A stretch of 64,000 nt of DNA from assembly GCA_018222405.1 (NCBI GenBank), contig JAAFAI010000016.1, positions 52,933 to 116,932 on the forward strand, in the 5' to 3' direction. Both the position numbers and the translations under genes were made by a program. This stretch comes from Gammaproteobacteria bacterium (lineage in GTDB: Bacteria > Pseudomonadota > Gammaproteobacteria > Enterobacterales > Alteromonadaceae). Below the pieces are notes generated by a model that was not told where the DNA came from, ran no database searches, and saw nothing but the letters and a program-made list of their open reading frames with translations. Shown in pieces: positions 46,492-58,519 of the stretch (position 1 is the first letter of the stretch; each line of letters opens with the position of its first letter).

Positions 46492-47598
46492 TTAATTTGG
46501 CACAACCGGGTTGCTGGCAACGCCTTCTTTATTCAGATAACGCTGACGATACTGATTTGGCGTACAGCCCTCACTTGCCTTAAATGCACGGTTAAAAGGG
46601 GCTAGTGAGGCGAAGCCGGATTCAAGGCTTATGACCAGTATTGTCCAGTGTTCACTGTGCCCGGAGGTGAGCAACTGCTTAGCGTAGCTAATTCTGTAGC
46701 TATTGATAAACTGATTCACATTGGCCGCAGCGCTCAGAGCTCTTATTGCCCGGCTTATTCTGTACTCAGATACCTGCAGGGCATTGGCAATATCAATGGT
46801 TTTTAAATCGTGCTGTAAAAAGCGTTGTTCCTGTTCCATCAACTGCCTGATTTGCTTAAACACCTTTTCATCATCAGCGAGGATTGTCGCGGCTACGTTT
46901 TCGGTGCCAGAACTGATTTGGGATTTCTTACTGGTATGCCTGCGTGACTGATGTTGCCAGAGTAAAATAATAAAAGTTACCAGGGTAATAAGCAGTGCCG
47001 AACTCACTACAAACCAGGGTTTAACCTGACGGATGACATCGCTGGTCAAAATACCTTCGGCCACTACGGTGCAACTAAATACACCGGTAAAGAAACAGCC
47101 GGCAAATAATAATCGCTGGTACTGTGAAGTTTTGGTTGCCTGTCTGAAATCGCGCACGGCTTCCCAAAAGGCCAGTGCCAGAATGGTGGAAGACAGCAAC
47201 TGCGTGATTTCTGACACTGCGCCTTTAATCCAGACAGTGTTATCGGCCGTTAGCCAGTTAACCGATTCCATCAGCTCCAGACTACGGCTTATCATCACCA
47301 GTATGGCAATAGAGGCGGCCAACGTATAATGCTGGATAGCAAGCGACTCACCACCGCGGAACAGCGCTCGGGAGATAAGCCAGATCACATTACAGGTAGC
47401 ACAGGTGCCTAATGCAAAAACATACTGATACGGACTATCGGCCTGAGCGGTTAATACCTGTAGTGCGACCATGGCGAGGGAGCCGCTGAAAATCGCGGTA
47501 AGAATGTGCTCCACCCGAACCGGTCTGAAACATAGCTGCGCCAGCATCACGGTTAACGTGCAAAACAGAAGTACGTAATAAGCGTAATTAAGCCACAT
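46492..47598 (-). CDS. AraC-family regulator with N-terminal membrane domain
   Basis: 368 aa. About seven hydrophobic helices in the first 215 residues (for example YYVLLFCTLTVMLAQLCF, VVSSALLITLVTFIILLW) precede an AraC DNA-binding domain (IDIANALQVSEYRISRAIRAL, and the second helix SLESGFASLAPFNRAFKASEGCTPNQYRQ). Membrane-embedded AraC proteins of this kind sense signals at the membrane. The neighbouring DUF2306 gene is a possible target. Confidence 0.85.
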   Translation of the reverse strand: MWLNYAYYVLLFCTLTVMLAQLCFRPVRVEHILTAIFSGSLAMVALQVLTAQADSPYQYVFALGTCATCNVIWLISRALFRGGESLAIQHYTLAASIAILVMISRSLELMESVNWLTADNTVWIKGAVSEITQLLSSTILALAFWEAVRDFRQATKTSQYQRLLFAGCFFTGVFSCTVVAEGILTSDVIRQVKPWFVVSSALLITLVTFIILLWQHQSRRHTSKKSQISSGTENVAATILADDEKVFKQIRQLMEQEQRFLQHDLKTIDIANALQVSEYRISRAIRALSAAANVNQFINSYRISYAKQLLTSGHSEHWTILVISLESGFASLAPFNRAFKASEGCTPNQYRQRYLNKEGVASNPVVPN

Positions 47599-47702
47599 AA
47601 GCAGGCCACACAGATGATTCGGTTAGCAACAAAACATGACATTATGGTATGGCAAAGAAGGGCGGTTGCAAGCGAGTAATTGTTAGCCTTTGTTTCAATA
47701 AA

Positions 47703-47751
47703 AAAGGGGTCAGAGTACATTAATTTTATATTAATGTACTCTGACCCCTTT
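47703..47751. repeat. Perfect 22-bp hairpin repeat B, likely terminator of ald
   Basis: The stem begins AAAGGGGTCAGAGTACATTA with an exact complement, 5-base loop. Outer sequence AAAGGGGTCAGAGT matches repeat A, while the inner part differs yet stays paired. It lies 31 bases beyond the ald stop on the minus strand. Confidence 0.9.
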
Positions 47752-47782
47752 ATTGTTTATTGGAAGCCGTTAGTTTGGCGAC

Positions 47783-48910
47783 TTAAGCCAGGGCATCCAT
47801 AGCAGGTGTGTATTGAATACCCAGTTGATCTCCCAAAGCTTCAACAACCGCTTTATAGGTGACTTTACCTTCGTGAACGTTAAGGCCATTCAGCAGGTGG
47901 ATATCTTCCATCATGGCTTGTTTAGGCCCTTTGTTGGCCAGCGCCAGACCAAATGGCAAGGTTGCATTGTTTAGTGCCATGGTAGAGGTACGGGCTACGC
48001 CGCCAGGCATGTTCGCCACACAGTAATGAACCACACCGTCAACGATATAAACCGGGTCCTGGTGAGTAGTGGCTTTTGATGTGGCAAAACAACCGCCCTG
48101 GTCGATAGCTACGTCTACTACCACAGAGCCTTTTTTCATATTGGCAATATGTTGCTCATTAAGCAGTTTCGGTGCTGCCGCACCCGGAATAAGTACCGCA
48201 CCAACTACCAGATCAGCAGACGCAGAATAATGCTCAATGGCATCCACCGTTGAATACACGGTTTTTACCTGACCGTTAAAGATATCGTCCAACTGGCGTA
48301 AACGTGGTAGTGAACGATCCAGAATAGTCACATCTGCGCCAAGGCCCAATGCCATTTTAGCAGCCTGTGTACCAACCACACCGCCACCAATAACCAGCAC
48401 TTTACCCGGTGCAACGCCTGGCACACCACCAAGTAATGTACCACTGCCGCCGTGTGCCTTTTCAAGGTAATGAGCACCGGCCTGAACCGACATGCGGCCA
48501 GCCACTTCACTCATTGGTGCCAGTAATGGCAAGCCACCACGTGCATCGGTAACCGTTTCATAAGCAATACAGGTAGCGCCGGATTCAATCAGTAACTCAG
48601 TCTGAGTTGGATCGGGTGCCAGGTGCAGATAGGTATACAGAGTCTGACCACGGCTCAGTTGCTTACATTCCTGTGGTTGTGGCTCTTTTACCTTTACAAT
48701 CATTTCCGCTTCGGCGAAAACCTGCTCGGCACTGGCAGCAATGCTGGCACCAGCCTCAACATACATTTCGTCGGTAAAGCCAATGGCGGTACCGGCATTG
48801 GTTTCGACCATTACCTTATGGCCGTGCATCACGAACTCTTTAACCGCTGCCGGGGTTAAGCCTACACGGTACTCGTGGTTTTTAATTTCTTTTGGTACAC
48901 CCACTAACAT
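47783..48910 (-). CDS. ald: Alanine dehydrogenase
   Basis: 375 aa. [22 protein letters not shown] at the N-terminus, catalytic Lys in IVKVKEPQ and His in YTYLHLAPD, and the NAD-binding [24 protein letters not shown]. It interconverts L-alanine and pyruvate with NAD. It is divergent from an Lrp-family gene, a common arrangement for alanine-responsive control. Confidence 0.97.
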   Translation of the reverse strand: MLVGVPKEIKNHEYRVGLTPAAVKEFVMHGHKVMVETNAGTAIGFTDEMYVEAGASIAASAEQVFAEAEMIVKVKEPQPQECKQLSRGQTLYTYLHLAPDPTQTELLIESGATCIAYETVTDARGGLPLLAPMSEVAGRMSVQAGAHYLEKAHGGSGTLLGGVPGVAPGKVLVIGGGVVGTQAAKMALGLGADVTILDRSLPRLRQLDDIFNGQVKTVYSTVDAIEHYSASADLVVGAVLIPGAAAPKLLNEQHIANMKKGSVVVDVAIDQGGCFATSKATTHQDPVYIVDGVVHYCVANMPGGVARTSTMALNNATLPFGLALANKGPKQAMMEDIHLLNGLNVHEGKVTYKAVVEALGDQLGIQYTPAMDALA

Positions 48911-49043
48911 AGTTATCTCTGCCTGTTTAAATAATTGAGTTACTAATGATGCTAGTATATCGGAAGGTTTTAAAACATATCTGCTGTAGTTTTTTTAATG
49001 CCAGTGTAATATTCTTTTAAAAAGCCATTTTGGAGAATTTAAT

Positions 49044-49529
49044 ATGCTGGTGAAAACGCCCAAACACCTCGACAGAATAGACCGCAACATACTTTCGATG
49101 CTGCAAAAAGACGGGCGGATTTCTAACGTTGAGCTGGCAAAACAAGTGGGGTTAAGCCCAAGTCCCTGTTTGGAAAGGGTAAAGCGGTTAGAAACCCAAG
49201 GCTATATAAAAGGCTATCACGCGCACCTGGATCCGCATCAGCTAGGCGCGGCCATGCTGGTGTTTGTCGAGATTACCTTAACCAAAACTTCGGTAGATAT
49301 TTTTGCCGAATTTTCAGCTGCGGTTCAGCAGCACGATGATATACAAGAGTGTCACCTGGTGTCGGGCAACTTTGATTTCCTGCTTAAAGCCCGGGTGGCT
49401 GATATGTCGAGTTACCGCAAATTGTTGGGTGATACCTTATTGCGGCTGCCCGGTGTTAGTGCGTCACGGACTTACGTGGTAATGGAAGAAGTTAAAAGTA
49501 CCAATAGCCTGCGAATTAATACAAAATAA
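49044..49529 (+). CDS. lrp: Leucine-responsive regulatory protein Lrp-type
   Basis: 161 aa. The N-terminal helix-turn-helix (LDRIDRNILSMLQKDGRISNVELAKQVGLSPSPCLERVKRLE) and the C-terminal RAM ligand domain (MLVFVEITL ... VSGNFDFLLKARVADM) are those of Lrp. The gene precedes ftsK, as lrp does in Escherichia coli. It is divergent from ald and probably controls it. TTTGGAG is near the ATG. Confidence 0.92.
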   Translation: MLVKTPKHLDRIDRNILSMLQKDGRISNVELAKQVGLSPSPCLERVKRLETQGYIKGYHAHLDPHQLGAAMLVFVEITLTKTSVDIFAEFSAAVQQHDDIQECHLVSGNFDFLLKARVADMSSYRKLLGDTLLRLPGVSASRTYVVMEEVKSTNSLRINTK

Positions 49530-49660
49530 GGTCAGGATGGTATGATAAACTTTTGGGTCACCCGTTGAAGCCAGCCGCTTCTGTGACCCGGGTACGTGCG
49601 CAAAAATAAAACCAATGATCGGTGTAGTATTAACACCGGCAAAGAGAGATATTTAGGGAT

Positions 49661-52195
49661 ATGGTGCGACTTTCTGGCGTTCAACGCATATGGGAGACAG
49701 GTATTATTATTGCCTGTGCTCTGGCGTTCTTTTTATTATTGGCGTTAGCTTCTTTTCACCCGGGCGATCCGGGCTGGAGTCAGGCTGGCCTGCAGAACGA
49801 TGTCCATAACTGGGTCGGCCCAACGGGCGCCTGGACGGCTGATCTGTTCTTCTTTACTTTCGGCTATTTAGCTTATGCCACACCATTTTGCTGTGCCTTT
49901 ATTGGCTGGTTCATTTTCCATAATATTAAAACCTGGCGGGAGCTTGACTACCTGACCATTGGTTTGCGCCTGATTGGTGCGATCTTAATATTGCTGGGCC
50001 TTACCGGCATTTTCAGTATCAATTTTGACGACCTGTTCAGCTTCACCGCCGGTGGCCTGATTGGTGATGTAATTAGCTCAGCCCTAATCCCTTACTTTAA
50101 TGTAGCCGGTACAGTACTGTTGCTGCTTTGCTTTTGCTGTGTGGGCTTTACGTTGCTAACCGGCATTTCCTGGCTGCTGATTGTTGATAAGCTCGGTGAA
50201 AGTACGCTGTGGATAGGCCGCAAATCGATAGCTGCGCCGCAAAGGCTGCTGGCGCTGAATATGCCTACCTTATCGTTACCGAATAAATCGGCTGATAAAG
50301 ACAAAGACAGTGATGAGCTGAACATTACCAGTTTACGTGCCGAGCCACCTTCGGAAAAGCCTGCAGAGAAAACACCGCCTAAGCAAAGCTCTCAAGCTAA
50401 AACGGAACGTAGCGAACCAACATTCTCAATCCCTGATGAAATCTTCGCCACGGATGATGACGACGGAGACGACTTACCTCCCTTTATTGTAGATACCGAC
50501 GATGGGGCAGGGGAGTCCTTTAGTGCCGATGGGCCCCGATTTGTTAATGAACCGGCAACTGATACGGCCGCTGAGCAGGCGACTGCGAATGAGCCGAAAA
50601 AAGCGTCCTCGCCAATGCCACCGCCGCCGCAACAGCCGGCTGCCAGAGGGGCGAAACAAATCCGGCCGCCACGTGGTGAATCAGATGGTGATGAAGACAT
50701 TGGCCCGATGCCATCGTTTGAGTTGCTCGACCGACCAGACAAAAAGGAAAACCCGATCACCCAGGAAGAACTGGATATTGTGTCCCGTTTGGTAGAAGAA
50801 AAGCTGGCCAACTTTAATATCGATGCCGCAGTGGTTGGGGTTTATCCCGGCCCGGTGATCACCCGTTTTGAAATTGACCTGGCTCCGGGAGTCAAAGTAA
50901 GCAAAATCACAAGTTTATCGAAAGATTTAGCCCGAGAAATGTCGGCTACCTCAGTGCGTGTGGTGGAGGTTATCCCGGGTAAGTCGGTTATTGGTCTTGA
51001 ATTACCAAATAAAAAGCGCGAAATGGTGCGCATGAGTGAAGTCATCGAATGCGAGGCTTTTCAGTCGAATGCCTCGGCACTTACCATGGTGCTGGGCGCC
51101 GATATCAGCGGCGATCCGGTAGTCGTTGATCTGGCCAAAATGCCCCACTTACTGGTAGCCGGTACCACCGGTTCAGGTAAGTCGGTGGGGGTTAACGTGA
51201 TGATCCTTAGCTTATTGTATAAGTCCACGCCGGAAGACGTGCGGATGATAATGATTGACCCGAAAATGCTTGAATTATCGGTATACGAAGGGATCCCGCA
51301 TCTTTTGGCCGAAGTGGTCACCGATATGAAAGAAGCCGCCAATGCCCTGCGTTGGTGTGTGGGAGAAATGGAACGCCGTTATAAACTGATGTCGGCATTA
51401 GGTGTACGAAACCTCAAAGGCTATAACGCTAAAATCAAGCAGGCTATTGCCGATGGTGAGCCCATTAAGGATCCGCTGTGGCGCACTGAAGACAGCATGC
51501 TGGAAGAAGCGCCGGATCTGGAAAAACTGCCGTCTATTGTAGTGGTGGTTGACGAATTTGCCGACATGATGATGATTGTGGGTAAAAAGGTGGAAGAGCT
51601 GATTGCCCGTATCGCACAGAAAGCCCGGGCCGCGGGTATCCACCTCGTGCTGGCTACTCAGCGCCCGTCGGTAGATGTTATTACCGGTTTGATTAAAGCC
51701 AATATCCCCACTCGTATAGCTTTTCAGGTGTCGAGTAAAATTGACTCGCGCACCATTCTTGACCAGCAGGGTGCTGAAACGCTGTTGGGCATGGGTGATA
51801 TGTTGTATCTACCACCGGGTAGTCCGGTACCTACGCGTGTGCACGGCGCGTTTGTGGATGACCACGAGGTACACGCCGTTGTTGCCGACTGGAAAAAACG
51901 CGGCGAACCGGAGTACATTGATGAGATCCTTAACCCCGAGTCTACCGCTGAAGTGCTGTTACCGGGTGAACAACCGGAAGGCGGCGATCAGGAAGTGGAT
52001 GCTTTTTACGATGAAGCCGTGGCGTTTGTTACAGAAACCCGCCGTGCATCGGTGTCTAGTGTTCAGCGTAAATTCCGTATTGGTTACAACCGCGCTGCGC
52101 GTCTGGTTGAACAAATGGAACAAAGTGGTGTCGTTACACCTGCGGGCCACAACGGTAACCGTGAAGTGCTGGCACCACCGCCACCGAGAGACTAA
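49661..52195 (+). CDS. ftsK: DNA translocase FtsK
   Basis: 844 aa. Four membrane helices in the first 180 residues, a Pro/Glu-rich linker of moderate length, then the motor with Walker [11 protein letters not shown] near residue 503 and Walker [14 protein letters not shown]. The C-terminal gamma winged helix ([24 protein letters not shown]) reads KOPS sequences. It pumps chromosome DNA at the septum and activates XerCD. Followed by lolA 13 bases on. Confidence 0.97.
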   Translation: MVRLSGVQRIWETGIIIACALAFFLLLALASFHPGDPGWSQAGLQNDVHNWVGPTGAWTADLFFFTFGYLAYATPFCCAFIGWFIFHNIKTWRELDYLTIGLRLIGAILILLGLTGIFSINFDDLFSFTAGGLIGDVISSALIPYFNVAGTVLLLLCFCCVGFTLLTGISWLLIVDKLGESTLWIGRKSIAAPQRLLALNMPTLSLPNKSADKDKDSDELNITSLRAEPPSEKPAEKTPPKQSSQAKTERSEPTFSIPDEIFATDDDDGDDLPPFIVDTDDGAGESFSADGPRFVNEPATDTAAEQATANEPKKASSPMPPPPQQPAARGAKQIRPPRGESDGDEDIGPMPSFELLDRPDKKENPITQEELDIVSRLVEEKLANFNIDAAVVGVYPGPVITRFEIDLAPGVKVSKITSLSKDLAREMSATSVRVVEVIPGKSVIGLELPNKKREMVRMSEVIECEAFQSNASALTMVLGADISGDPVVVDLAKMPHLLVAGTTGSGKSVGVNVMILSLLYKSTPEDVRMIMIDPKMLELSVYEGIPHLLAEVVTDMKEAANALRWCVGEMERRYKLMSALGVRNLKGYNAKIKQAIADGEPIKDPLWRTEDSMLEEAPDLEKLPSIVVVVDEFADMMMIVGKKVEELIARIAQKARAAGIHLVLATQRPSVDVITGLIKANIPTRIAFQVSSKIDSRTILDQQGAETLLGMGDMLYLPPGSPVPTRVHGAFVDDHEVHAVVADWKKRGEPEYIDEILNPESTAEVLLPGEQPEGGDQEVDAFYDEAVAFVTETRRASVSSVQRKFRIGYNRAARLVEQMEQSGVVTPAGHNGNREVLAPPPPRD

Positions 52196-52208
52196 CAGGA
52201 AGTCGAGT

Positions 52209-52823
52209 ATGAAATCATTGTTTAGCGGAGCTTTAGTCGCTCTGTCATTTTTCTCTGTATCTGCGCTGGCCGATGATGCCGAAGCGTTAAAAACAAAGTT
52301 AGCCGGACTAGAGTCCTTCAAGGCCGCATTTACTCAGTCAGTCACCGATGAAAACGGTGAAGTCGTTCATGAAGCTACAGGTAACCTAACCATGGCCCGG
52401 CCGGATAAACTGCGCTGGGAAACACTGTCGCCGGATGAAACCGTACTGATAGCTGATGGTTCAGCCGTTTGGCATATCGACGAGTGGGTGGAGCAGGTTA
52501 CGGTTATGTCCCAGGCCCAGGCGATTGATAATAATCCCATGGTGCTGCTAACCAGTAACGACGACGCTACCTGGCAACAATATACGGTTAATGCAACCCA
52601 GGCCAACACCTATACCGTATCGGCAAAAGCCGAGGGCGGTCAGATCCGTACGCTCAGTTTAAGTTTTGATGATAAAGGCCTGGCAAACCTTATTATGCTC
52701 GACAGTCAGGGCCAGCAAAGTGCCATTAATTTTAGCGAACGCGAATTTAATACGCCGATTTTCCCTTCAGCATTTATTGCTGATGTGCCGGAAAGCTTTA
52801 TGGTTGATGACCAGCGCCCATGA
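52209..52823 (+). CDS. lolA: Outer-membrane lipoprotein carrier LolA
   Basis: 204 aa from ATG 52209 with AGGAAG upstream; the same frame happens to be open far upstream inside ftsK. Signal peptide [21 protein letters not shown]. LolA family features include [21 protein letters not shown] and a late beta strand. It moves lipoproteins across the periplasm from LolCDE to LolB. Overlaps rarA by 4 bases. Confidence 0.96.
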   Translation: MKSLFSGALVALSFFSVSALADDAEALKTKLAGLESFKAAFTQSVTDENGEVVHEATGNLTMARPDKLRWETLSPDETVLIADGSAVWHIDEWVEQVTVMSQAQAIDNNPMVLLTSNDDATWQQYTVNATQANTYTVSAKAEGGQIRTLSLSFDDKGLANLIMLDSQGQQSAINFSEREFNTPIFPSAFIADVPESFMVDDQRP

Positions 52824-54135
52824 GTTTGTTTAGTCAGCAAACCTACGCGCCGCTGGCGGCACGTATGCGGCCGGTTACTCTGGATGAATACGTAGGCCAG
52901 AGCCACCTGGTGGGGCCAGGCAAACCGTTACGCAAAATGCTCGAGTCGTCTCATTGTCATTCCATGGTGTTATGGGGGCCACCGGGCACCGGTAAAACCA
53001 CCATGGCAGAGCTGATTGCGGTGTATACCAATGCGCAGGTGATAAAGCTTTCGGCGGTCACTTCCGGGGTGAAGGAAATACGCGCAGCCATGGATGAGGC
53101 TGAGCAGAATAAATCCATGGGCGAGCGCACGCTGCTGTTTGTTGATGAAGTACATCGTTTTAATAAATCCCAGCAGGATGCCTTTTTACCCTTTGTGGAA
53201 TCCGGGGTGGTAACCTTTGTTGGCGCTACCACTGAAAACCCGTCTTTTGAGCTTAACAATGCACTGTTATCCCGGGTTCGGGTGTACGTGCTTAAAGGCA
53301 TTGATGACGAGGCTCTTGATGCGCTGCTCGACAGAGCGCTGGCCGATACAGAGCGCGGATTGGGTGAACGCAACCTGACTCTGGCTGATGATGCCAGAAA
53401 TGCGCTGATTGGTTTATCCGGCGGCGACGGTCGACGGCTGTTAACCTATCTAGAACTGGCCAGTGATTTTACCAATGCATCGCAAATAAGCCTTAATGAT
53501 GTTGAGCAGGCGGTAGGTGAAAAGGTCGCCAGTTATGATAAACAGGGCGATACATTTTACGATCTCATTTCGGCGTTCCATAAGTCCGTTCGGGGTTCTG
53601 ATCCCGATGCTGCCCTTTATTGGTATGCGCGAATTTTAAATGGTGGCGGTGATGCGCTTTACGTGGCACGCCGTCTTCTGGCAATATCTTCTGAAGACAT
53701 CGGCAATGCCGACCCACGGGCCATGCAGCTGTGTGTGAATGCCTGGGATGTGTTTCATCGTGTAGGCCCGGCAGAGGGTGAGCGTGCCATAGCTCAGGCG
53801 GCTGTATATTGTGCACTGGCAGCCAAAAGTAACGCAGTGTATATGGCCTTTAGCCAGGCTAAGCAGGATGCACGGGACAAACCCGACTATCCGGTACCGG
53901 TACATTTGCGTAATGCACCAACTAAATTATTAAAAGAAATGGGCCACGGGGCGGAATACCGCTATGCCCATAATGAACCGAATGCGTTTGCCGCCGGAGA
54001 ATGCTATTTACCTCCGGAAATAGCTGATGCCCGTTACTATGAGCCCAGCGAACGGGGCCTGGAAAAACAGCTTAAAGCCAAACGCGACTACCTTGACCAG
54101 TTAAATAATCAAAGCCAACAAAAACGGAACGGCTA

Positions 54136-54136
<1 letters not shown>
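52820..54136 (+). CDS. rarA: Replication-associated recombination protein RarA
   Basis: 438 aa AAA+ clamp-loader-like ATPase. Walker [10 protein letters not shown] at about residue 53, Walker [17 protein letters not shown], sensor ATTENPSFE. It acts at stalled replication forks. It lies between lolA and serS, as in many gammaproteobacteria; here crcB is inserted after it with a one-base overlap. Confidence 0.96.
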
Positions 54137-55819
<1,683 letters not shown>

Positions 55820-55833
55820 CCGTTACTAAACTG

Positions 55834-55864
55834 CAAAGGCCGCTAGGTTAGCGGCCTTTTTTAT
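55834..55864. terminator. Bidirectional terminator between serS and tusE
   Basis: AAAGGCCGCTAG...TTAGCGGCCTTT with T-runs on each side; it separates the convergent serS and tusE genes. Confidence 0.88.
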
Positions 55865-56205
55865 AAGCATTTTTTCGGCTTGGGCAAACCTGCCAGCTTT
55901 GTAGCCTGTTTGGCCGGGCCTTTTGGAAACAGGCGCTGCAGATAGCGGCTATTACCCTTTTCAGGCCCGTATTTGGCTGCCATGGCTTTTACCAGTGCTC
56001 GTATGGCCGGGCTGGTTTCATATTCCAGATAGAATTCCCGGACAAACAGCACTACTTCCCAGTGCGCCTCGGTAAGTTCAATAGCTTCCTGTTCGGCTAA
56101 AAATGGCACCATATCTTGCTGCCACTGCCGGTAATTTAAAAGGTAACCTAGTTTATCAGTAGGGTACGTCTGCCCCTGCCATTCAAACTGAAAGTTGTCG
56201 CTCAT
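55861..56205 (-). CDS. tusE: Sulfur relay protein TusE
   Basis: 114 aa DsrC/TusE family. The C-terminal Cys (PKPKKCL) that accepts sulfur is present; [17 protein letters not shown] and [24 protein letters not shown] are family sequence. It takes sulfur from TusBCD and hands it to MnmA for 2-thiouridine in tRNA wobble bases. Its start overlaps the tusB stop by 4 bases. All four tus genes are together here, unlike in Escherichia coli where tusE is elsewhere. Confidence 0.94.
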   Translation of the reverse strand: MSDNFQFEWQGQTYPTDKLGYLLNYRQWQQDMVPFLAEQEAIELTEAHWEVVLFVREFYLEYETSPAIRALVKAMAAKYGPEKGNSRYLQRLFPKGPAKQATKLAGLPKPKKCL

Positions 56206-56465
56206 GGTAAGATGTTAATCCACTGCTGGTGTTGTTGATGAAGTTGGCAGAGTTTACCAGATGACACGGTAGCTTCCACCGCAACACCTCGTTCGGCACA
56301 ATCGTTTTCCATTGCCATTATTGATAACTCCGGGTAGGTGCTGCGAAGTACATTAAACGCATACACACCGTCGCCACAACACACTACCACATCGCTTACT
56401 GTGAGGCTGTTTAACAAAGCCTCTGCGCTGCTATCAAGATGAAATGAAGCATAACGTACAAGCAT
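56202..56465 (-). CDS. tusB: Sulfur relay protein TusB
   Basis: 87 aa DsrH/TusB-like subunit of the TusBCD complex. Short, with [14 protein letters not shown] as the core strand-turn region and AERGV; the sequence is divergent, and the identity rests partly on its position between tusC and tusE. Confidence 0.85.
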   Translation of the reverse strand: MLVRYASFHLDSSAEALLNSLTVSDVVVCCGDGVYAFNVLRSTYPELSIMAMENDCAERGVAVEATVSSGKLCQLHQQHQQWINILP

Positions 56466-56824
56466 TAAAAAGTTACCGTGTGATCAGATTGCGTTAATAA
56501 CTGGCGTAATGCGCTGGCATCGAGTAATTCCAGATCTTCCTCATCAATACCCAAATCGGCAACGGTCAGTTGCAATGCGGTTAAAGACGCCTGACAAACG
56601 TATACCGGCTCGATATCGTAAAAAGGTAATACTCTGGCCTGCTTTAATTGATTCTTGCGCGCTGACGGTTGCTGGTTAGCTAATAACTGCAGAACGCCTT
56701 TACCGCTGAATACCACCTGGCACTCATGGCCGTAATTGGTTGATGCCAGAGCAAACTCGATGCCGTCTGACGCTTGTTGGGAAGCGTAGGGCGCCTGGGT
56801 TAGTAAAACTGTGATAGTCGCCAT
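56465..56824 (-). CDS. tusC: Sulfur relay protein TusC
   Basis: 119 aa DsrF/TusC family. APYASQQASDGIEFALASTNYGHECQVVFSGKGVLQLL is the typical first half of the family. It forms the TusBCD hexamer with its neighbours. It overlaps tusD and tusB by one base each. Confidence 0.92.
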   Translation of the reverse strand: MATITVLLTQAPYASQQASDGIEFALASTNYGHECQVVFSGKGVLQLLANQQPSARKNQLKQARVLPFYDIEPVYVCQASLTALQLTVADLGIDEEDLELLDASALRQLLTQSDHTVTF

Positions 56825-57213
56825 TAAAATTGCACCAGCTTGGTGGAATTGTGCAGTAACGTAAAAAATTCGCCCAGGCCCACTTGTTTAAACGGCGCAA
56901 ACAAATTGTGCTGAGTTAAGCCCGCTTGTTCGGCCTGTTCGGCATCCACTATGCCGCGCTTACTGGCCGCTCCTACACAAACCAATAATGGAATAGCATG
57001 CTCTGCAGCCAGACCTTGCCACGCTTTGGTTAAATCAACTTCACTGGCAGCGCCATCAATAAGACCGTTGGCATGGTATACACCGGCCTGGTAAAAGAAG
57101 ATTTGATCGATACTCTGGCCCTCGTCAATGGCGGCACGACAAAATGCCACTGCATCCAGACAAGCAGTTAACGATTCGGGGGAACTGGTGATTAAAACTG
57201 AAATTCGTTGCAT
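56824..57213 (-). CDS. tusD: Sulfur relay protein TusD
   Basis: 129 aa from ATG 57213; the frame extends to 57249 but a terminator for the upstream gene lies there. DsrE/TusD family: AVAFCRAAIDEGQSIDQIFFYQAGVYHANGL, and Cys in IPLLVCVGAASKRGI, the sulfur-accepting residue. First gene of the tusDCBE unit. Confidence 0.93.
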   Translation of the reverse strand: MQRISVLITSSPESLTACLDAVAFCRAAIDEGQSIDQIFFYQAGVYHANGLIDGAASEVDLTKAWQGLAAEHAIPLLVCVGAASKRGIVDAEQAEQAGLTQHNLFAPFKQVGLGEFFTLLHNSTKLVQF

Positions 57214-57217
57214 AAAA

Positions 57218-57246
57218 CAAAAACACCCCTTGACGGGGTGTTTTCT
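57218..57246 (-). terminator. Terminator of the Bax-inhibitor-like gene
   Basis: On the minus strand AACACCCC GTCAA GGGGTGTT followed by TTTGTTTT, 19 bases after the stop of the gene at 57265. Confidence 0.85.
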
Positions 57247-57264
57247 CAAAACGTGCTGTGCCGA

Positions 57265-57933
57265 TTAATCATCGCCACCGAATGCACCCAGCAGTTGTAG
57301 CAGGGATACAAACAGGTTGTAGATGTTCAGGTACAGGCCGACTGTGGCGCGGATGTAGTTGGTTTCGCCGCCGTGAATGATACGGCTGGTATCAAACAGA
57401 ATGAAACCAGACATCAGGAACACGATAGCCGCGTTAATGGCCAGGTGAACCGCCGGAACAGAGAAGAAGATGTTTGCAATCGCCGCAACGACTACCACCA
57501 TCATGCCTACGAACAGGAAACCACCCATAAAAGAAAAATCTTTCTTAGTAGTAAGTACGTAAGCCGACAGCGCAAAGAAAATTAATGCAGTACCGCCAAG
57601 TGCCTGAGCAATCAGGGCAGGGCCACCAGGGATAGACGCATAAAAGCTAAGCATGTAGCCCAGGGAGCCACCGAGCAGGCCGGTGAAAGCAAAGATCCAG
57701 TAAATGCCAGAGGCAGAATCTGCTTTCTTGTGTACAACAAAAAGAGTGATGAACGCACCGATTGTCATGATCAGTGACGTGATTGGTGAAATGCCAATAG
57801 CCATAGTGACACCAGCACACACGGCACTGAATAACAGTGTCATGGCTAACAACATGTAAGTATTACGCAAAACCTTATTGGTTTCTAAAACCGAAGGCCT
57901 TGATGCACTAGTATACACCGAACGATTATCCAT
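57265..57933 (-). CDS. Bax inhibitor-1/YccA family membrane protein
   Basis: 222 aa from ATG 57933, with GGAGG at perfect spacing; an upstream frame to 58023 lacks such a site. Seven hydrophobic helices and the family end NIYNLFVSLLQLLGAFGGDD, plus FDTSRIIHGGETNYIRATVGLYLNIYN with conserved Asp residues. YccA-type proteins modulate FtsH protease or act as calcium-leak channels in homologues; which applies here is unknown. Confidence 0.9.
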   Translation of the reverse strand: MDNRSVYTSASRPSVLETNKVLRNTYMLLAMTLLFSAVCAGVTMAIGISPITSLIMTIGAFITLFVVHKKADSASGIYWIFAFTGLLGGSLGYMLSFYASIPGGPALIAQALGGTALIFFALSAYVLTTKKDFSFMGGFLFVGMMVVVVAAIANIFFSVPAVHLAINAAIVFLMSGFILFDTSRIIHGGETNYIRATVGLYLNIYNLFVSLLQLLGAFGGDD

Positions 57934-58134
57934 TGTTTCCTCCAATAGGACAGGCAGAATTAAACAAAACCATATTACGTTATAGTTTAGTGCATTTGTA
58001 TGGGTTTTAGTTCCGTTTTTCAATAGGTAAAAGCTATCACCGGTAGGAAATTATGGTTTTTTTGTTGGCAGTAGCGAAATAATCACATTTTTGCTTAAAA
58101 CTCAGGCAAACAATTCGTTTTTTAAAATTAACCC

Positions 58135-58162
58135 TTTACAGTCATAAAAATTTCATTAAGAT
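58135..58162 (+). promoter_or_regulatory. Promoter of tRNA-Ser copy 1
   Basis: TTTACA, 16 bases, TAAGAT, ending 13 bases before the tRNA. The same layout (TTTACA, 16 bases, TATGAT) precedes copy 2 at 59347-59374. Confidence 0.65.
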
Positions 58163-58175
58163 TCGCATCACTTCA

Positions 58176-58267
58176 GGAGAGTTGGCAGAGTCCGGTTGAA
58201 TGCACCTGACTTGAAATCAGGCGAAGGGTCAAACCTTCCGGGGGTTCGAATCCCTCACTCTCCGCCA
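58176..58267 (+). tRNA. tRNA-Ser(UGA), copy 1
   Basis: 92 nt including encoded CCA. Acceptor GGAGAGT pairs with ACTCTCC; the anticodon loop CTTGAAAT reads TGA; a long variable arm (CGAAGGGTCAAACCTTCCG) is typical of tRNA-Ser. It is identical in the body to the copy at 59388. Confidence 0.97.
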
Positions 58268-58274
58268 CATTCGA

Positions 58275-58304
58275 GAAACCCGCACGTGTTGCGGGTTTTT
58301 TATT
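58275..58304 (+). terminator. Terminator after tRNA-Ser copy 1
   Basis: AAACCCGCA CGTG TTGCGGGTTTTTT. The same terminator recurs after the downstream repeat (near 58471-58500) and after tRNA-Ser copy 2 (near 59487-59516). Confidence 0.85.
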
Positions 58305-58331
58305 GTCTGTAGAAAAGTGATAACCCTTATT

Positions 58332-58463
58332 GTGAGGGTGAGAACCCCCGGCAGGGGTATGACAAATCGACAGGATAGTCGATTTGCACAGCCTTCAGGC
58401 TGCCCTTAATTTATAAAGGGTGAGCGCCATGGACGGCGCGAATGAATCCCTCACTCTCCGCCA
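58332..58463 (+). ncRNA. Structured tRNA-linked element, copy 1
   Basis: 132 bp with five consecutive hairpins: ACCCC/GGGGT, AAATCGAC/GTCGATTT, CAGCCT/AGGCTG, CCCTT/AAGGG, GCGCC/GGCGC. The ends GTGAGGG and CCCTCAC pair to close the whole unit. The last 20 bases (58444-58463) repeat the 3' end of tRNA-Ser exactly. It is followed by the same terminator as the tRNA. A processed RNA or DNA element is inferred; layout resembles the repeats with tRNA 3' ends at Escherichia coli tyrT (rtT), with no claim of homology. Confidence 0.5.
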
Positions 58464-58519
58464 TATTTGAGAAACCCGCATATGTTGCGGGTTTTTTATT
58501 GCCTGAAACAAAGACGGTT

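Noticed and set aside
51741..52823. A longer LolA starting inside ftsK
   Set aside because: The extra N-terminal part is the ftsK sequence in another frame; the signal peptide and ribosome site fix the start at 52209.
54100..54135. Fluoride riboswitch before crcB
   Set aside because: crcB overlaps rarA by one base, leaving no leader, and no matching motif is seen.
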